Part shown: positions 35,932-43,772 of the stretch, one piece after another | Position numbering within the stretch: position 1 is the stretch's first letter | Layout of the letters: each line of letters starts with the position of its first letter | NCBI GenBank assembly: GCA_025459175.1 | Contig: JALORC010000018.1 | Coordinates: 1-64,000, forward strand | Direction: 5' to 3' | Origin: Planctomycetota bacterium | GTDB lineage: Bacteria > Planctomycetota > UBA1135 > UBA2386 | Length of the DNA stretch: 64,000 bases | The notes under the pieces: model-generated | Seen by the model: only the letters and a program-made list of their open reading frames with translations | Database searches by the model: none | Told to the model about the DNA's origin: nothing | Made by a program: the position numbers and the translations under genes

Positions 35932-38259
35932 TCAGCGCACCAGCGGCACCGTCAACCGGCCACTGCCCCAGAAGCGACCGTCGTTCGCGCGCAGCACCCA
36001 GTCCTGGAAGTGGACCGTCAGCGACGGCAGCGACTCCGGCAGCGGCAGCGACCAACGCACGTCGGCGCCGATCGCCGGCGTCAGATAGCCGAGGTAGTCG
36101 GGGCCGCCGAACGGCACCAGCAGCGTGCAACCGGTGCCGGCGATCGGATCCACCAGCGGAAGGCTCGCGGTGGCGACCGCGACCAGCATCAGGTGCAGGT
36201 CGTTCGGCCCGGCGCCCACGACGCGCGGCCCACAGAACTCGTTGCCCATGAGTTGGTTCGTGCCTGCCACCGACGACGGCCCCGTCCACGACAGCACCGG
36301 GCCACCGCAGCTGCCCGCGACCACCGATGGCGCGGTCGCGACCGGCAGGTCGAAGCGCCGGCGCTGGACCTCGAACCAACCCTGGTTGCCGATGGCATAG
36401 AACACCGTGGTGGCCCCGGCGGCCGCGGCGACCATCACGGTGGCGGGCCCCGGCGACGAGACCCCTGTGGCGACCACCAGATCGGGAGCCTGCAGCGCCT
36501 GGCCGCGGTAGCCGACGCGGCTGGCGTAGAGGGCCGGCGCGGTGGAGCTGTTGCGCCACGCCAGCGTCCAGTGCGAATCGCTGGTGACGTCCTGGGCGAT
36601 ACTGCAGGCCTCGAGGGTGCGGAACGCACTGGAGGAGAGCGTCTGCACCGGCCAGTCGCCGCTCACACTCTGGCCGCCCTGGCCATGCGGCCAGTCGACG
36701 CGTTCGCAGCGCAGGTCGTTGCCGACGACATCGAGGTTCTTGCCGATCGACGTGTTGGCGGTGCTGAACACGACCGCATAGCGCCCGGCGCTGCCGTCGA
36801 CGCGCGCGCCGAGTTTGTGGGTCGTGCCGAGGCTGCTGATCCAGGCCTGCGGTGAGACGCCGCCGGCCTGGTCGACCAGGCGGCCGAACAGATCCCAGTC
36901 GTCGTTGCCGGCATTGTTGGTGAAGGCCTGGCAGACCACGAACCACGAGAACGCGTTGCCACCTTCGGCGGCCCGATTGACGCTCGGGCGTTCGGTGTCG
37001 TCGCTGGCATTGCCCTGGATCAGGAACGGCGTCGTCCAGCTGCCGGTGGCCGTCGAGGTGTCGAGGAACGCGCCCCACACGGAGCTGTTCGCGGTGTTGG
37101 CGAACTGCGCGGTGCCGGTCTCACGCTGCAGCACGACCAGCGCGCGGTTGCCCGCGCCGCCGGGCAGCACCCCGCCGACCTCCGGCCGCCAATGATGGGT
37201 GCCGGGCAACGTCAGCAGCGGGATCGAGCTGGACTGCGCGGGGCCACCCGGGTTCGCCGGCAGGACCGCCGCGCGCACCTGCATCAACTGGGTGGCGGCG
37301 ATCAGGTTCTGGTAGACGATGACCCAGCGATTGGTGGCGGCGACGAAGGCCACCCGCGCATGGTCGGCGGACGCCGCAACCGCGATATCGGCGAACACCC
37401 CGTTCGCATTGCCACCGACGGCGGTGCCGACATGGACGCGCAGGTCGCTGTCCATGGCCGAGGCCTGCAGTGTGAACGCGAGCAGACTCGACGCCAATCC
37501 GCTCGTGCCGTCATTGGCGGCGTCGATCTCGCCGGGCTCCGAAGACGTGCCGATGCCGATCGCGAGCTGCGTCGCGAGCAGTGGATCGACGACCAACGGG
37601 AAGTCGGCGCGCGCGAGATCGTCGGCGGCCAGCGTCAGCGTGATGACCCCATCGGCCTGCGACGTCGTCATCGCGAAGCAGTCGCCGTCCGCATCGATCG
37701 CGGTCGCGGCACCGTAGCCGAGGATCGCGCGCCCTTCGGCATCGTGGAACACGAGCCCCTGGTGCGCGTTCTCGACCGCCGGGCTCCACAGCGCCGTCTG
37801 CAACGAGCCCTGGATCTGCAGGGCGCCCGCCGCGAGCGGCCGTTCGGACAGCACGAAGCGCTGCTCGAGGCCTTCGGCCAGCACGTCGTAGGTCTCGACG
37901 ACCTGGCCGTGGTCGTAGCGGACCTGGTAGTCACCGTGCTGCAGGTGCGGCACCCGACCTGCGGTCAGCAGCTCGAGTTCGCCGACCCGCACCGACGTGG
38001 TGTGCCACGACAGCGGCTGGTTGTGCGGATACGCGCCGCCGAGGTACGGCACGAACGTCATGCCGTCGTGGAAGCTCGCCTTGTAGTCGCGGCCGGCAGC
38101 CCACAGCCCGTAGCCCGGGTCGCCGTCGCGACCGTGCACGGGCACGCGAATATCGGCGTCGATCGTCGCCTTGCCATCGGCGGTTGCGGACCAGGGAGCG
38201 GGGGACTGCGCCGCCGCGAAGGCAGCCGACAGCAGGACGAGCGGGACGGAGAGCTTCAT
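35932..38259 (-). CDS. large secreted protein with propeller-like middle and shared C-terminal region
   Basis: A 775-residue exported protein. The ATG at 38259 has GGAGG four bases upstream (38264-38268) and starts a signal peptide (LSVPLVLLSAAFAAAQ). The N-terminal 210 residues end with FPLVVDPLLATQLAIG, a motif shared with the protein at 41455-43671 (WPLLVDPLLTTLAVD), so the two are paralogues. The middle is a sequence of beta-rich blocks with aspartate-rich loops, probably a propeller. The C-terminus includes CGGPVLSWTGPSSVAGTNQLMG and GTGCTLLVPFGG and ends RLTVPLVR. No catalytic motif is seen. Likely extracellular. Confidence 0.85.
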   Translation of the reverse strand: MKLSVPLVLLSAAFAAAQSPAPWSATADGKATIDADIRVPVHGRDGDPGYGLWAAGRDYKASFHDGMTFVPYLGGAYPHNQPLSWHTTSVRVGELELLTAGRVPHLQHGDYQVRYDHGQVVETYDVLAEGLEQRFVLSERPLAAGALQIQGSLQTALWSPAVENAHQGLVFHDAEGRAILGYGAATAIDADGDCFAMTTSQADGVITLTLAADDLARADFPLVVDPLLATQLAIGIGTSSEPGEIDAANDGTSGLASSLLAFTLQASAMDSDLRVHVGTAVGGNANGVFADIAVAASADHARVAFVAATNRWVIVYQNLIAATQLMQVRAAVLPANPGGPAQSSSIPLLTLPGTHHWRPEVGGVLPGGAGNRALVVLQRETGTAQFANTANSSVWGAFLDTSTATGSWTTPFLIQGNASDDTERPSVNRAAEGGNAFSWFVVCQAFTNNAGNDDWDLFGRLVDQAGGVSPQAWISSLGTTHKLGARVDGSAGRYAVVFSTANTSIGKNLDVVGNDLRCERVDWPHGQGGQSVSGDWPVQTLSSSAFRTLEACSIAQDVTSDSHWTLAWRNSSTAPALYASRVGYRGQALQAPDLVVATGVSSPGPATVMVAAAAGATTVFYAIGNQGWFEVQRRRFDLPVATAPSVVAGSCGGPVLSWTGPSSVAGTNQLMGNEFCGPRVVGAGPNDLHLMLVAVATASLPLVDPIAGTGCTLLVPFGGPDYLGYLTPAIGADVRWSLPLPESLPSLTVHFQDWVLRANDGRFWGSGRLTVPLVR

Positions 38260-38372
38260 GTTGCCTCCGTCAGCCGGTTCCGGACCTGCCTGTGGCAGAC
38301 GAAGCGAAGGTCGGCTCCAGACCCCGTCCGCGTTCGCGTGGCCGGCGGTCGACGGTCGATGATGCCGGCGCC

Positions 38373-39260
38373 GTGACCGTCCCCGTGCCATCGAGCGAAG
38401 CACCACGCAACCCGACGCCGCCGAGTGCGCGCCCGGTCGCCGTGGCGCTGCCGCTGCCGCGGCCGTGGCGGTTCGTGAACGGCTACCGCAACCGCCGTCG
38501 GGTCGGGACCATCGCGCTGCGCCTGCTCGCGATCGTGCTGCTGCTGGTCGGCGCGGAGGTGGTGCGACGCGACCTCGGCGGGCTGCGAATGGAGTCGGAA
38601 CTCTGGCACGACCCGACGGCGGTCGAGTTGCCGGCGCGGTTCGACCATGTCGTCGACGATCGGCTGGGCCTGCTTCCGTACTACCGCGGCCTCGTGCACT
38701 ACACCGCCGATGGCGCCGGGCAACGTGCGGATCTCGCGTTCGCGACCACGACCCGGATCCCACCAGCGGTGGCGTTCGTGGTGCGCGTCCGACCAGGGGC
38801 GCCGGGCGCCTTCTGCAGCAGCTGGCAGCTGCATGCCCGCACCGGCCGGCACGTGCTGCTGGCGCTGTTCGCGCTGCTGTTGCTGGCGTTCGCGCTGGTG
38901 CCGTGGTTGCTGGCGCGGGCGTTCGCACGCCAACTGGCCCTGCTGCACCAACTGCAGCGCGATGGCGAGTTCGTGCGCCTGCCGATCGTGCGGGAACAAG
39001 TGGTGCACGAACACGGCGCGCCGACCCGCATCGTCGTCACCGTGGCGATCGGTGCCGCCGCCCGCACCTACCGAAGGCACGCGTGGTTCGTGCCGCGGCG
39101 TGGCGGCCCGTTCCGGATCGGCGACGAGCAGGTGTTGGCACTGTGGTCGCCGTCGCTGCCCGGTGCTGCGCTGGTGCTGCGCGAGGACCTGTGGCCACTG
39201 CAGGTCGAGCCGGAATGGCAGGCAGCGCTGCGGCAGCTGCACCCGACCGCACCGGTGTGA
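38373..39260 (+). CDS. hypothetical membrane protein with two transmembrane segments
   Basis: A 295-residue protein from the GTG at 38373; the frame is open further upstream but overlaps the secreted-protein signal region in the opposite strand. Hydrophobic segments lie at RLLAIVLLLVGAEVV (about 50-66) and VLLALFALLLLAFALVPWLL (about 168-190). The loop between them (about 100 residues) should be extracytoplasmic, and a C-terminal cytoplasmic domain of about 100 residues follows, with WFVPRRGGPFRIGDEQ. Family not recognised. The layout resembles planctomycete DUF3592-type proteins, but I cannot confirm that. Confidence 0.65.
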   Translation: MTVPVPSSEAPRNPTPPSARPVAVALPLPRPWRFVNGYRNRRRVGTIALRLLAIVLLLVGAEVVRRDLGGLRMESELWHDPTAVELPARFDHVVDDRLGLLPYYRGLVHYTADGAGQRADLAFATTTRIPPAVAFVVRVRPGAPGAFCSSWQLHARTGRHVLLALFALLLLAFALVPWLLARAFARQLALLHQLQRDGEFVRLPIVREQVVHEHGAPTRIVVTVAIGAAARTYRRHAWFVPRRGGPFRIGDEQVLALWSPSLPGAALVLREDLWPLQVEPEWQAALRQLHPTAPV

Positions 39261-39420
39261 GGCAGTCGCGCTGACCGCCGGCCCATCGGCCGGCATGAAC
39301 GAGTTGTCATGCGGACCTCAGGTCGTTCTCGGCACTCCGGCCCAAGCTGGCGCGTCGCGACGGCGGCACCTCGCCGCCAGCTGCACCCGAACCAACGCCG
39401 ACCTCGGCATCGAGCCACCC

Positions 39421-39585
39421 ATGGGACTGATCCTGCTGATCCTGCTGCTTCTACTGCTGTTCGGTGGCCTGCCGCGCTGGCGATACTCGAAGGAGTGGGG
39501 CTACGGACCGACCGGCCTGCTGAGCGTGGCTCTGGTCGTCGTGCTGGTGCTGGTGCTCATGGGGCAGATCCCGCGCGGCTTCTGA
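39421..39585 (+). CDS. DUF3309-like small membrane protein
   Basis: A 54-residue protein with two hydrophobic helices around a short polar turn: LILLILLLLLLFGGLP, then RWRYSKEWGYGPTGLL, then VALVVVLVLVLMGQIP. The W-x-Y-S-x-x-W-G-Y-G-P-x-G centre is the signature of DUF3309. Members are tiny membrane proteins of unknown function found in many proteobacteria and planctomycetes, often near stress genes. The ATG at 39421 gives the exact family length. It lies 160 bp downstream of the two-helix membrane protein on the same strand. Confidence 0.82.
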   Translation: MGLILLILLLLLLFGGLPRWRYSKEWGYGPTGLLSVALVVVLVLVLMGQIPRGF

Positions 39586-40076
39586 GGCCGCTGCGGTCCC
39601 CGCACCACGAACGACCTGCTACGCGTCGGCGGTCGCGGCAGAGTTCTCGCTCTCGCGGATCGTGCCCAACCGCCGACCACGCGTGAGCCACTCGTCACTG
39701 TCGAGCATCGGCCACTCGCCGCCCGGCAGCGCCACCGGGGACTGTAGGTATCGTGATTCATGGGTGACCTCTCGGTGGGTTGGATTCGTGTCGCGCCACG
39801 CCCCCGCGCAGGCGGTTGCCCACGGGTGGCGGCGCGTTCACGTCCAGGACTTGGTCCGGAGGTCGCAAGCCGGCGTGAATCCCGCGTTAGATGGGGTTCA
39901 CGACCAAACTCGCAGTCGCCGAGACCGTCGGCGCCCCGGTTCGCCGGGCGGTCGGCGGCAAGGCGCTTGCCGGACACCGCTGTCTCACGAACTCCGGCCC
40001 CGTCGCATGGTGCCGCCACCATCTTCGCCGCCTACCCGTCGACGCCGCCCGGCCAACCGGTATCCTCCCCACCCCT
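39586..40076. other. intergenic stretch without a supported gene
   Basis: About 490 bases between the DUF3309 gene and ino1. The inositol-phosphate synthase frame is open through its second half but the translation is not family-like. On the minus strand, a frame that ends at 39619 reads GGEWPMLDSDEWLTRGRR with coding-like bias, but the only start is a GTG at 39735 giving 38 residues. No hairpin terminator or tRNA is obvious. Confidence 0.35.
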
Positions 40077-41327
40077 TTGGCCACGACCCGCACCAAGCCC
40101 GGCAAGTCCCCCCGCCTCGGCGTCTGGCTGTTCGGCGCCTACGGCGGCCTCGCGACGACGGTGGTGGTCGGCACGCGCGCGATCGCCCGCGGGCTCGCCG
40201 AACCGCACGGCCTCACCACCGCGACCCCGGTGGCGGCCGGCATCGACTGGCAACCGCTCGACGGCATCGTGTTCGGCGGCCACGAGATCCGCGCCTCGGA
40301 CTACGTCAGCGCCGCCGCCGAGATCCAGGCCCGCACCGGTTCGCTGCCGCCGCACCTGCTGCAGCCGCTGCGCAAGGACCTGCTCGCCGCCAGCAAGAAC
40401 GTCGTGCCCGGCGTGATGCCGAACGCGGGGCGCACCATCAGCGGCCTCGCCGACGAGCCACCGAAGGGCAAGCGCGGCGCCGGCAAGCGCCTGTCGTTGC
40501 GCGAACAGGTGGCGCAGGTGCAGAGCGACCTGCGCGCGTTCCAGCGGCAGCACCGCCTCGACCGCATCGTCTGCGTCAATCTAACTTCGACCGAGCCGCC
40601 GCTGCGGCCGTCGCCGGCGCACCGCACGCTGGCGGCGTTCGAACGCGCGATCGCCAAGGACCAGCAGAACGTCGTGCGGCCGTCGGCGATCTACGCCTAC
40701 GCGGCGGCGACCATGGGCCTGCCGTTCGTGCACTTCACGCCGAGCAACTCGGCCCTGCTGCCGGCGATCCTCGAGGCGTTCACCGCGCACGGCGCGCCGT
40801 GGATGGGCTGCGACGGCAAGACCGGCGAGACGCTGGTGAAGTCGGCGCTGGCACCGATGTTCGCGTATCGCAACCTGAAGGTGCTGAGCTGGCAGGGCTA
40901 CAACATCCTCGGCGACCGCGACGGCCGCGTGCTGGCCGACCGCGACAACAAGAGCGCGAAGGTCGCGACCAAGGACGCGCTGCTGCCGTCGATCCTCGGC
41001 TACCCGCTGCACACGCACGTCGGCATCGACTACGTGCCGTCGCTGCACGACCTGAAGACGGCGTGGGACTTCGTGCACTTCGAGGGTTTCCTCGGCTTCA
41101 AGATGGCGCTGCAGTTCACCTGGCAGGGCTGCGACGCGATCCTGGCGGCACCGCTGGTGCTCGATCTGGTGCGCTTCGCCGATCTGGCGCAGCGCCGCGG
41201 GGAGGCCGGGCCGATGCCGCACCTCGCGTGCTTCTTCAAGCAGCCGCACGGGGTCGCCGAGCACAATCTGCACCGGCAGTGGCTGCAGCTGGTCGCGTAT
41301 CTCGAACGCGTGCGCGGCAGCGCCTAG
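40077..41327 (+). CDS. ino1: myo-inositol-1-phosphate synthase
   Basis: A 416-residue cytosolic NAD-dependent enzyme turning glucose-6-phosphate into inositol-1-phosphate. Near the N-terminus is GVWLFGAYGGLATTVVVGT, the NAD-binding loop. Family blocks follow: VCVNLTSTEPP, FVHFTPSNSALLPAI, DGKTGETLVKSALAPMF, LSWQGYNILGDRDGRVL, DNKSAKVATKDALLPSILGY and FTWQGCDAILAAPLVLDL. I place the start at the TTG at 40077 because homologues begin just before the NAD loop; an ATG at 39891 would add about 60 non-conserved residues. Inositol-1-phosphate could feed phosphatidylinositol-type lipids or inositol solutes; no partner gene is adjacent. The stop overlaps the relic at 41324. Confidence 0.92.
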   Translation: MATTRTKPGKSPRLGVWLFGAYGGLATTVVVGTRAIARGLAEPHGLTTATPVAAGIDWQPLDGIVFGGHEIRASDYVSAAAEIQARTGSLPPHLLQPLRKDLLAASKNVVPGVMPNAGRTISGLADEPPKGKRGAGKRLSLREQVAQVQSDLRAFQRQHRLDRIVCVNLTSTEPPLRPSPAHRTLAAFERAIAKDQQNVVRPSAIYAYAAATMGLPFVHFTPSNSALLPAILEAFTAHGAPWMGCDGKTGETLVKSALAPMFAYRNLKVLSWQGYNILGDRDGRVLADRDNKSAKVATKDALLPSILGYPLHTHVGIDYVPSLHDLKTAWDFVHFEGFLGFKMALQFTWQGCDAILAAPLVLDLVRFADLAQRRGEAGPMPHLACFFKQPHGVAEHNLHRQWLQLVAYLERVRGSA

Positions 41328-41407
41328 AACGAGCCCGCGGTCAACCGCAGCGCGTTCGTGGCCGTGATGGCGAGCGGCCCGCTCAGCGACAGTGTGACCA
41401 TCTGGTG
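41324..41407 (-). pseudogene. 3' relic of a secreted-propeller paralogue
   Basis: The last 27 codons of this minus-strand frame read VTLSLSGPLAITATNALRL and then TAGSF before a TAG that overlaps the ino1 stop codon. This is the same terminal motif as in the intact proteins ending at 31054 and 46277 (LTATNALRLQIGRF, LTASNAITLTIGSF). No start, signal peptide or propeller sequence is attached in frame; upstream it runs into the 3' end of the next gene. I infer a leftover of a deleted paralogue or an abandoned extension of the adjacent gene. Confidence 0.55.
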
Positions 41408-41454
41408 CCGAGGCGACAACGACGGCGGGGACGGCCGCCCTGCCGCCGCTTCCA

Positions 41455-43671
41455 TCACAGCACCTGGATCGTCAGCGTGTCGGACAGCGCGAAGTCGAAC
41501 CCGGCGAACGCGGCCGGGCAGCCCCCGGGCTGCAAGCCACTCAGGCCCTGGAAGGCGAGCCGCAGCTGCAACAGCGACGGGGCCACGGGCACCGCGACCA
41601 CCAACGAGGCGCCCACGAACAGCTGCAGAGCCGCCGTATCGACGCCGAGCTGACAGGCCCCGCAGCCCCGCAGCGCGGTGATGTTCTCGGGCCCGACGAT
41701 CAGGATCGGGAACACCGGCACGTTGCTCAGCGACACCGTGAACGAACGCCCCAGCGCCGGGGTGCCCGCGAGCGCGATCCCGGGCTCCACAGGCAGCCCA
41801 CAACCGGTTGGCGCGATGGTCGAAGTGGCACCTGGCAAGCGCGCGTCGATCCGCGCCGCCTGCACGTCGCCGGTCGCGGCAGGTCCGTTCTGCTGGAACA
41901 CCGCCCAGTGCACGCCGGGCTCGGCCACGGCACCGGCGGCGAGATCCAGCGTGCTGGCCGCGGTGGTCCCGAGCGGCAGGTGGCCCTCGTGCCAGCTGAT
42001 CGCCGCGCCGTTGACCAACACCACCGCCGCGTGCGGCAGCGTGGTGCCGGCACCGTCGTCCTCGAGATAGCCGTAGACGAACCGCACACCGTCGTAGCTG
42101 GCATCCGGTTCGCGCTGCGCGCGGGCCGGGATCGCGCCCGGCTCCTGCGCGGTGAGGTTCTGCACGCTGCCGAGCGGCGCGAACACCCCACCGGTGATAC
42201 CGATCGGCACGCCGTGCAGGTCGGTGCCGGTGCCGGGGTTGACGCGTTCCCAGACAGCGAGCAGGTTGCCGCCGCGGCCGGCGATCGACGCGGCGCCGAC
42301 CACGGTCGAACTCAGCGGCGACAGCAGCACCTGCGGTTCGAGCGCGAGCGGCCCGGTCGAGCCCGTGAACGCGATCGCCTGCATGCGGATCAGGTAGCTC
42401 GGCAGGAACGTCGCCGTCATCTCCGGCCACGCCACGACCCACTTGTCGCTGGCCGACGCGATGGTGCCGACCTCGCCCGGCGAGGCGATGTTCTGCATGC
42501 TGGCGAACGTGCCGACCGCCACCGGCGTGCTGGTGAACAGCGTGCCCGAACTCGCGTACAGCGAAGCACTGATGGTAGTGAACGGCGTTGCCGTCGGCCC
42601 CTGGTGCCGGAACAGCACCATCAGGAAACGATCGGTGCCGTACGAGCTGCCGAACCGCAGCCGGTTCTCCAGGTTGCTGCCGATGCCGCTTGCGTTGGCC
42701 AGGATCGTGCCTTGCACCGTGGAGGCGGCCTCGCGATTGCGCCACCGGAAGCTGCCGGCGGTCGCATCGTGCCAGCCGACCAGGAACCGCTGCGTCATCG
42801 CGACGAAGCCGACGTCCGGGTTGTGGCTGAACGCCGTCGAGTTGTCGGCATAGACGGTGTCGAGCAACGGCGACGAGCTGCCCGGACCGTAGCGGGTGCA
42901 GACGATGTCGACGTCGGTGGCACTGAGGCGCTCCTCGGCGACGACCAGCCAGTTGCCGGTGGTCGGTTCGCAGGTGACGCGAGGATCCCGCATGTCGCTG
43001 ACGGTCGAATCGACCGCGAGCGTGGTCAGCAACGGATCTACCAGCAGCGGCCAGCGCGCACTGGCGGTGAACGACGCCGGCACCTCGATCGACAGCTGAC
43101 CGTCGCCGAGTTCGACCGGCAGCTCCAGGCGGCGGCCTACGGCGTCGAACACAACGGCGTCAGAGCAGTGCACGACACCGAGGCCCGGCGCCACGAACTG
43201 CACCCCGGCACCGTCGTCGCGGGGCTGCAGGTCGGTGGCGATCGCGACGCGCAGCGTCATGCTGCCGGGCCGGGCCGGCTGCGGAATCTCGAAGTAGTGT
43301 TGCGCGCCCTCGTTCGACACCTGCCAGCACTCGCTGGCCGCACCGCGCTGCCGCGTGAAGCGGTGCTGCTGCCGCTGCCACGACGACGCCTCCGCCAACG
43401 GCAGCTCGTCGCCGCCGACCAGCAGGTGTGCCAGCTGCAGCCGCAGCGGGTAGTCGCGCGGCGCGCGCGGCCCGAACAGCGGCTGGTAGCTGGCGCCACC
43501 GGCCCCGAGCCCGAGCTTGTAGCGCTCGCCGCGCACCCACACCGTTCCGTCCGGGTGCGGATCCGAGACGAACACAGAGGCCGGACGCATCGGCGCGAGC
43601 GAAGCGGGAACCGGGGACTGCGCCAGCAGCGCAGCCCCGAGGCACACGGCGAGTGGGAGGAGCCCTTGCAT
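41455..43671 (-). CDS. large secreted protein, paralogue of the 36-38 kb gene
   Basis: A 738-residue exported protein. The ATG at 43671 begins a signal peptide (LLPLAVCLGAALLAQ). Residues about 20-215 correspond to the N-terminal region of the 35932-38259 protein, closing with WPLLVDPLLTTLAVD. A long beta-rich middle follows with repeated FLVGWHD, FLMVLFRH and WVVAWPE units, consistent with a propeller. The C-terminal region starts PTGCGLPVEPGIALAGTPALG and ends FALSDTLTIQVL, again of the general secreted-protein C-terminal plan. No enzyme motif. A 7-bp separation of genes is not seen; the relic of another C-terminus lies directly downstream. Confidence 0.82.
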   Translation of the reverse strand: MQGLLPLAVCLGAALLAQSPVPASLAPMRPASVFVSDPHPDGTVWVRGERYKLGLGAGGASYQPLFGPRAPRDYPLRLQLAHLLVGGDELPLAEASSWQRQQHRFTRQRGAASECWQVSNEGAQHYFEIPQPARPGSMTLRVAIATDLQPRDDGAGVQFVAPGLGVVHCSDAVVFDAVGRRLELPVELGDGQLSIEVPASFTASARWPLLVDPLLTTLAVDSTVSDMRDPRVTCEPTTGNWLVVAEERLSATDVDIVCTRYGPGSSSPLLDTVYADNSTAFSHNPDVGFVAMTQRFLVGWHDATAGSFRWRNREAASTVQGTILANASGIGSNLENRLRFGSSYGTDRFLMVLFRHQGPTATPFTTISASLYASSGTLFTSTPVAVGTFASMQNIASPGEVGTIASASDKWVVAWPEMTATFLPSYLIRMQAIAFTGSTGPLALEPQVLLSPLSSTVVGAASIAGRGGNLLAVWERVNPGTGTDLHGVPIGITGGVFAPLGSVQNLTAQEPGAIPARAQREPDASYDGVRFVYGYLEDDGAGTTLPHAAVVLVNGAAISWHEGHLPLGTTAASTLDLAAGAVAEPGVHWAVFQQNGPAATGDVQAARIDARLPGATSTIAPTGCGLPVEPGIALAGTPALGRSFTVSLSNVPVFPILIVGPENITALRGCGACQLGVDTAALQLFVGASLVVAVPVAPSLLQLRLAFQGLSGLQPGGCPAAFAGFDFALSDTLTIQVL

Positions 43672-43772
43672 GGCCGGGCAAGAGCCGCGGTGGACAAGGC
43701 CCTTACGCGGCATGGTCGCGCCGAACGGCAGTGGCGTGACGAACACCCCACGGACGGTCCTTGCGGGGCACA

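Noticed and set aside
39619-39735. Short minus-strand frame with coding-like bias (GGEWPMLDSDEWLTRGRR)
   Set aside because: Only 38 codons from a GTG without a ribosome site; kept only as a note.
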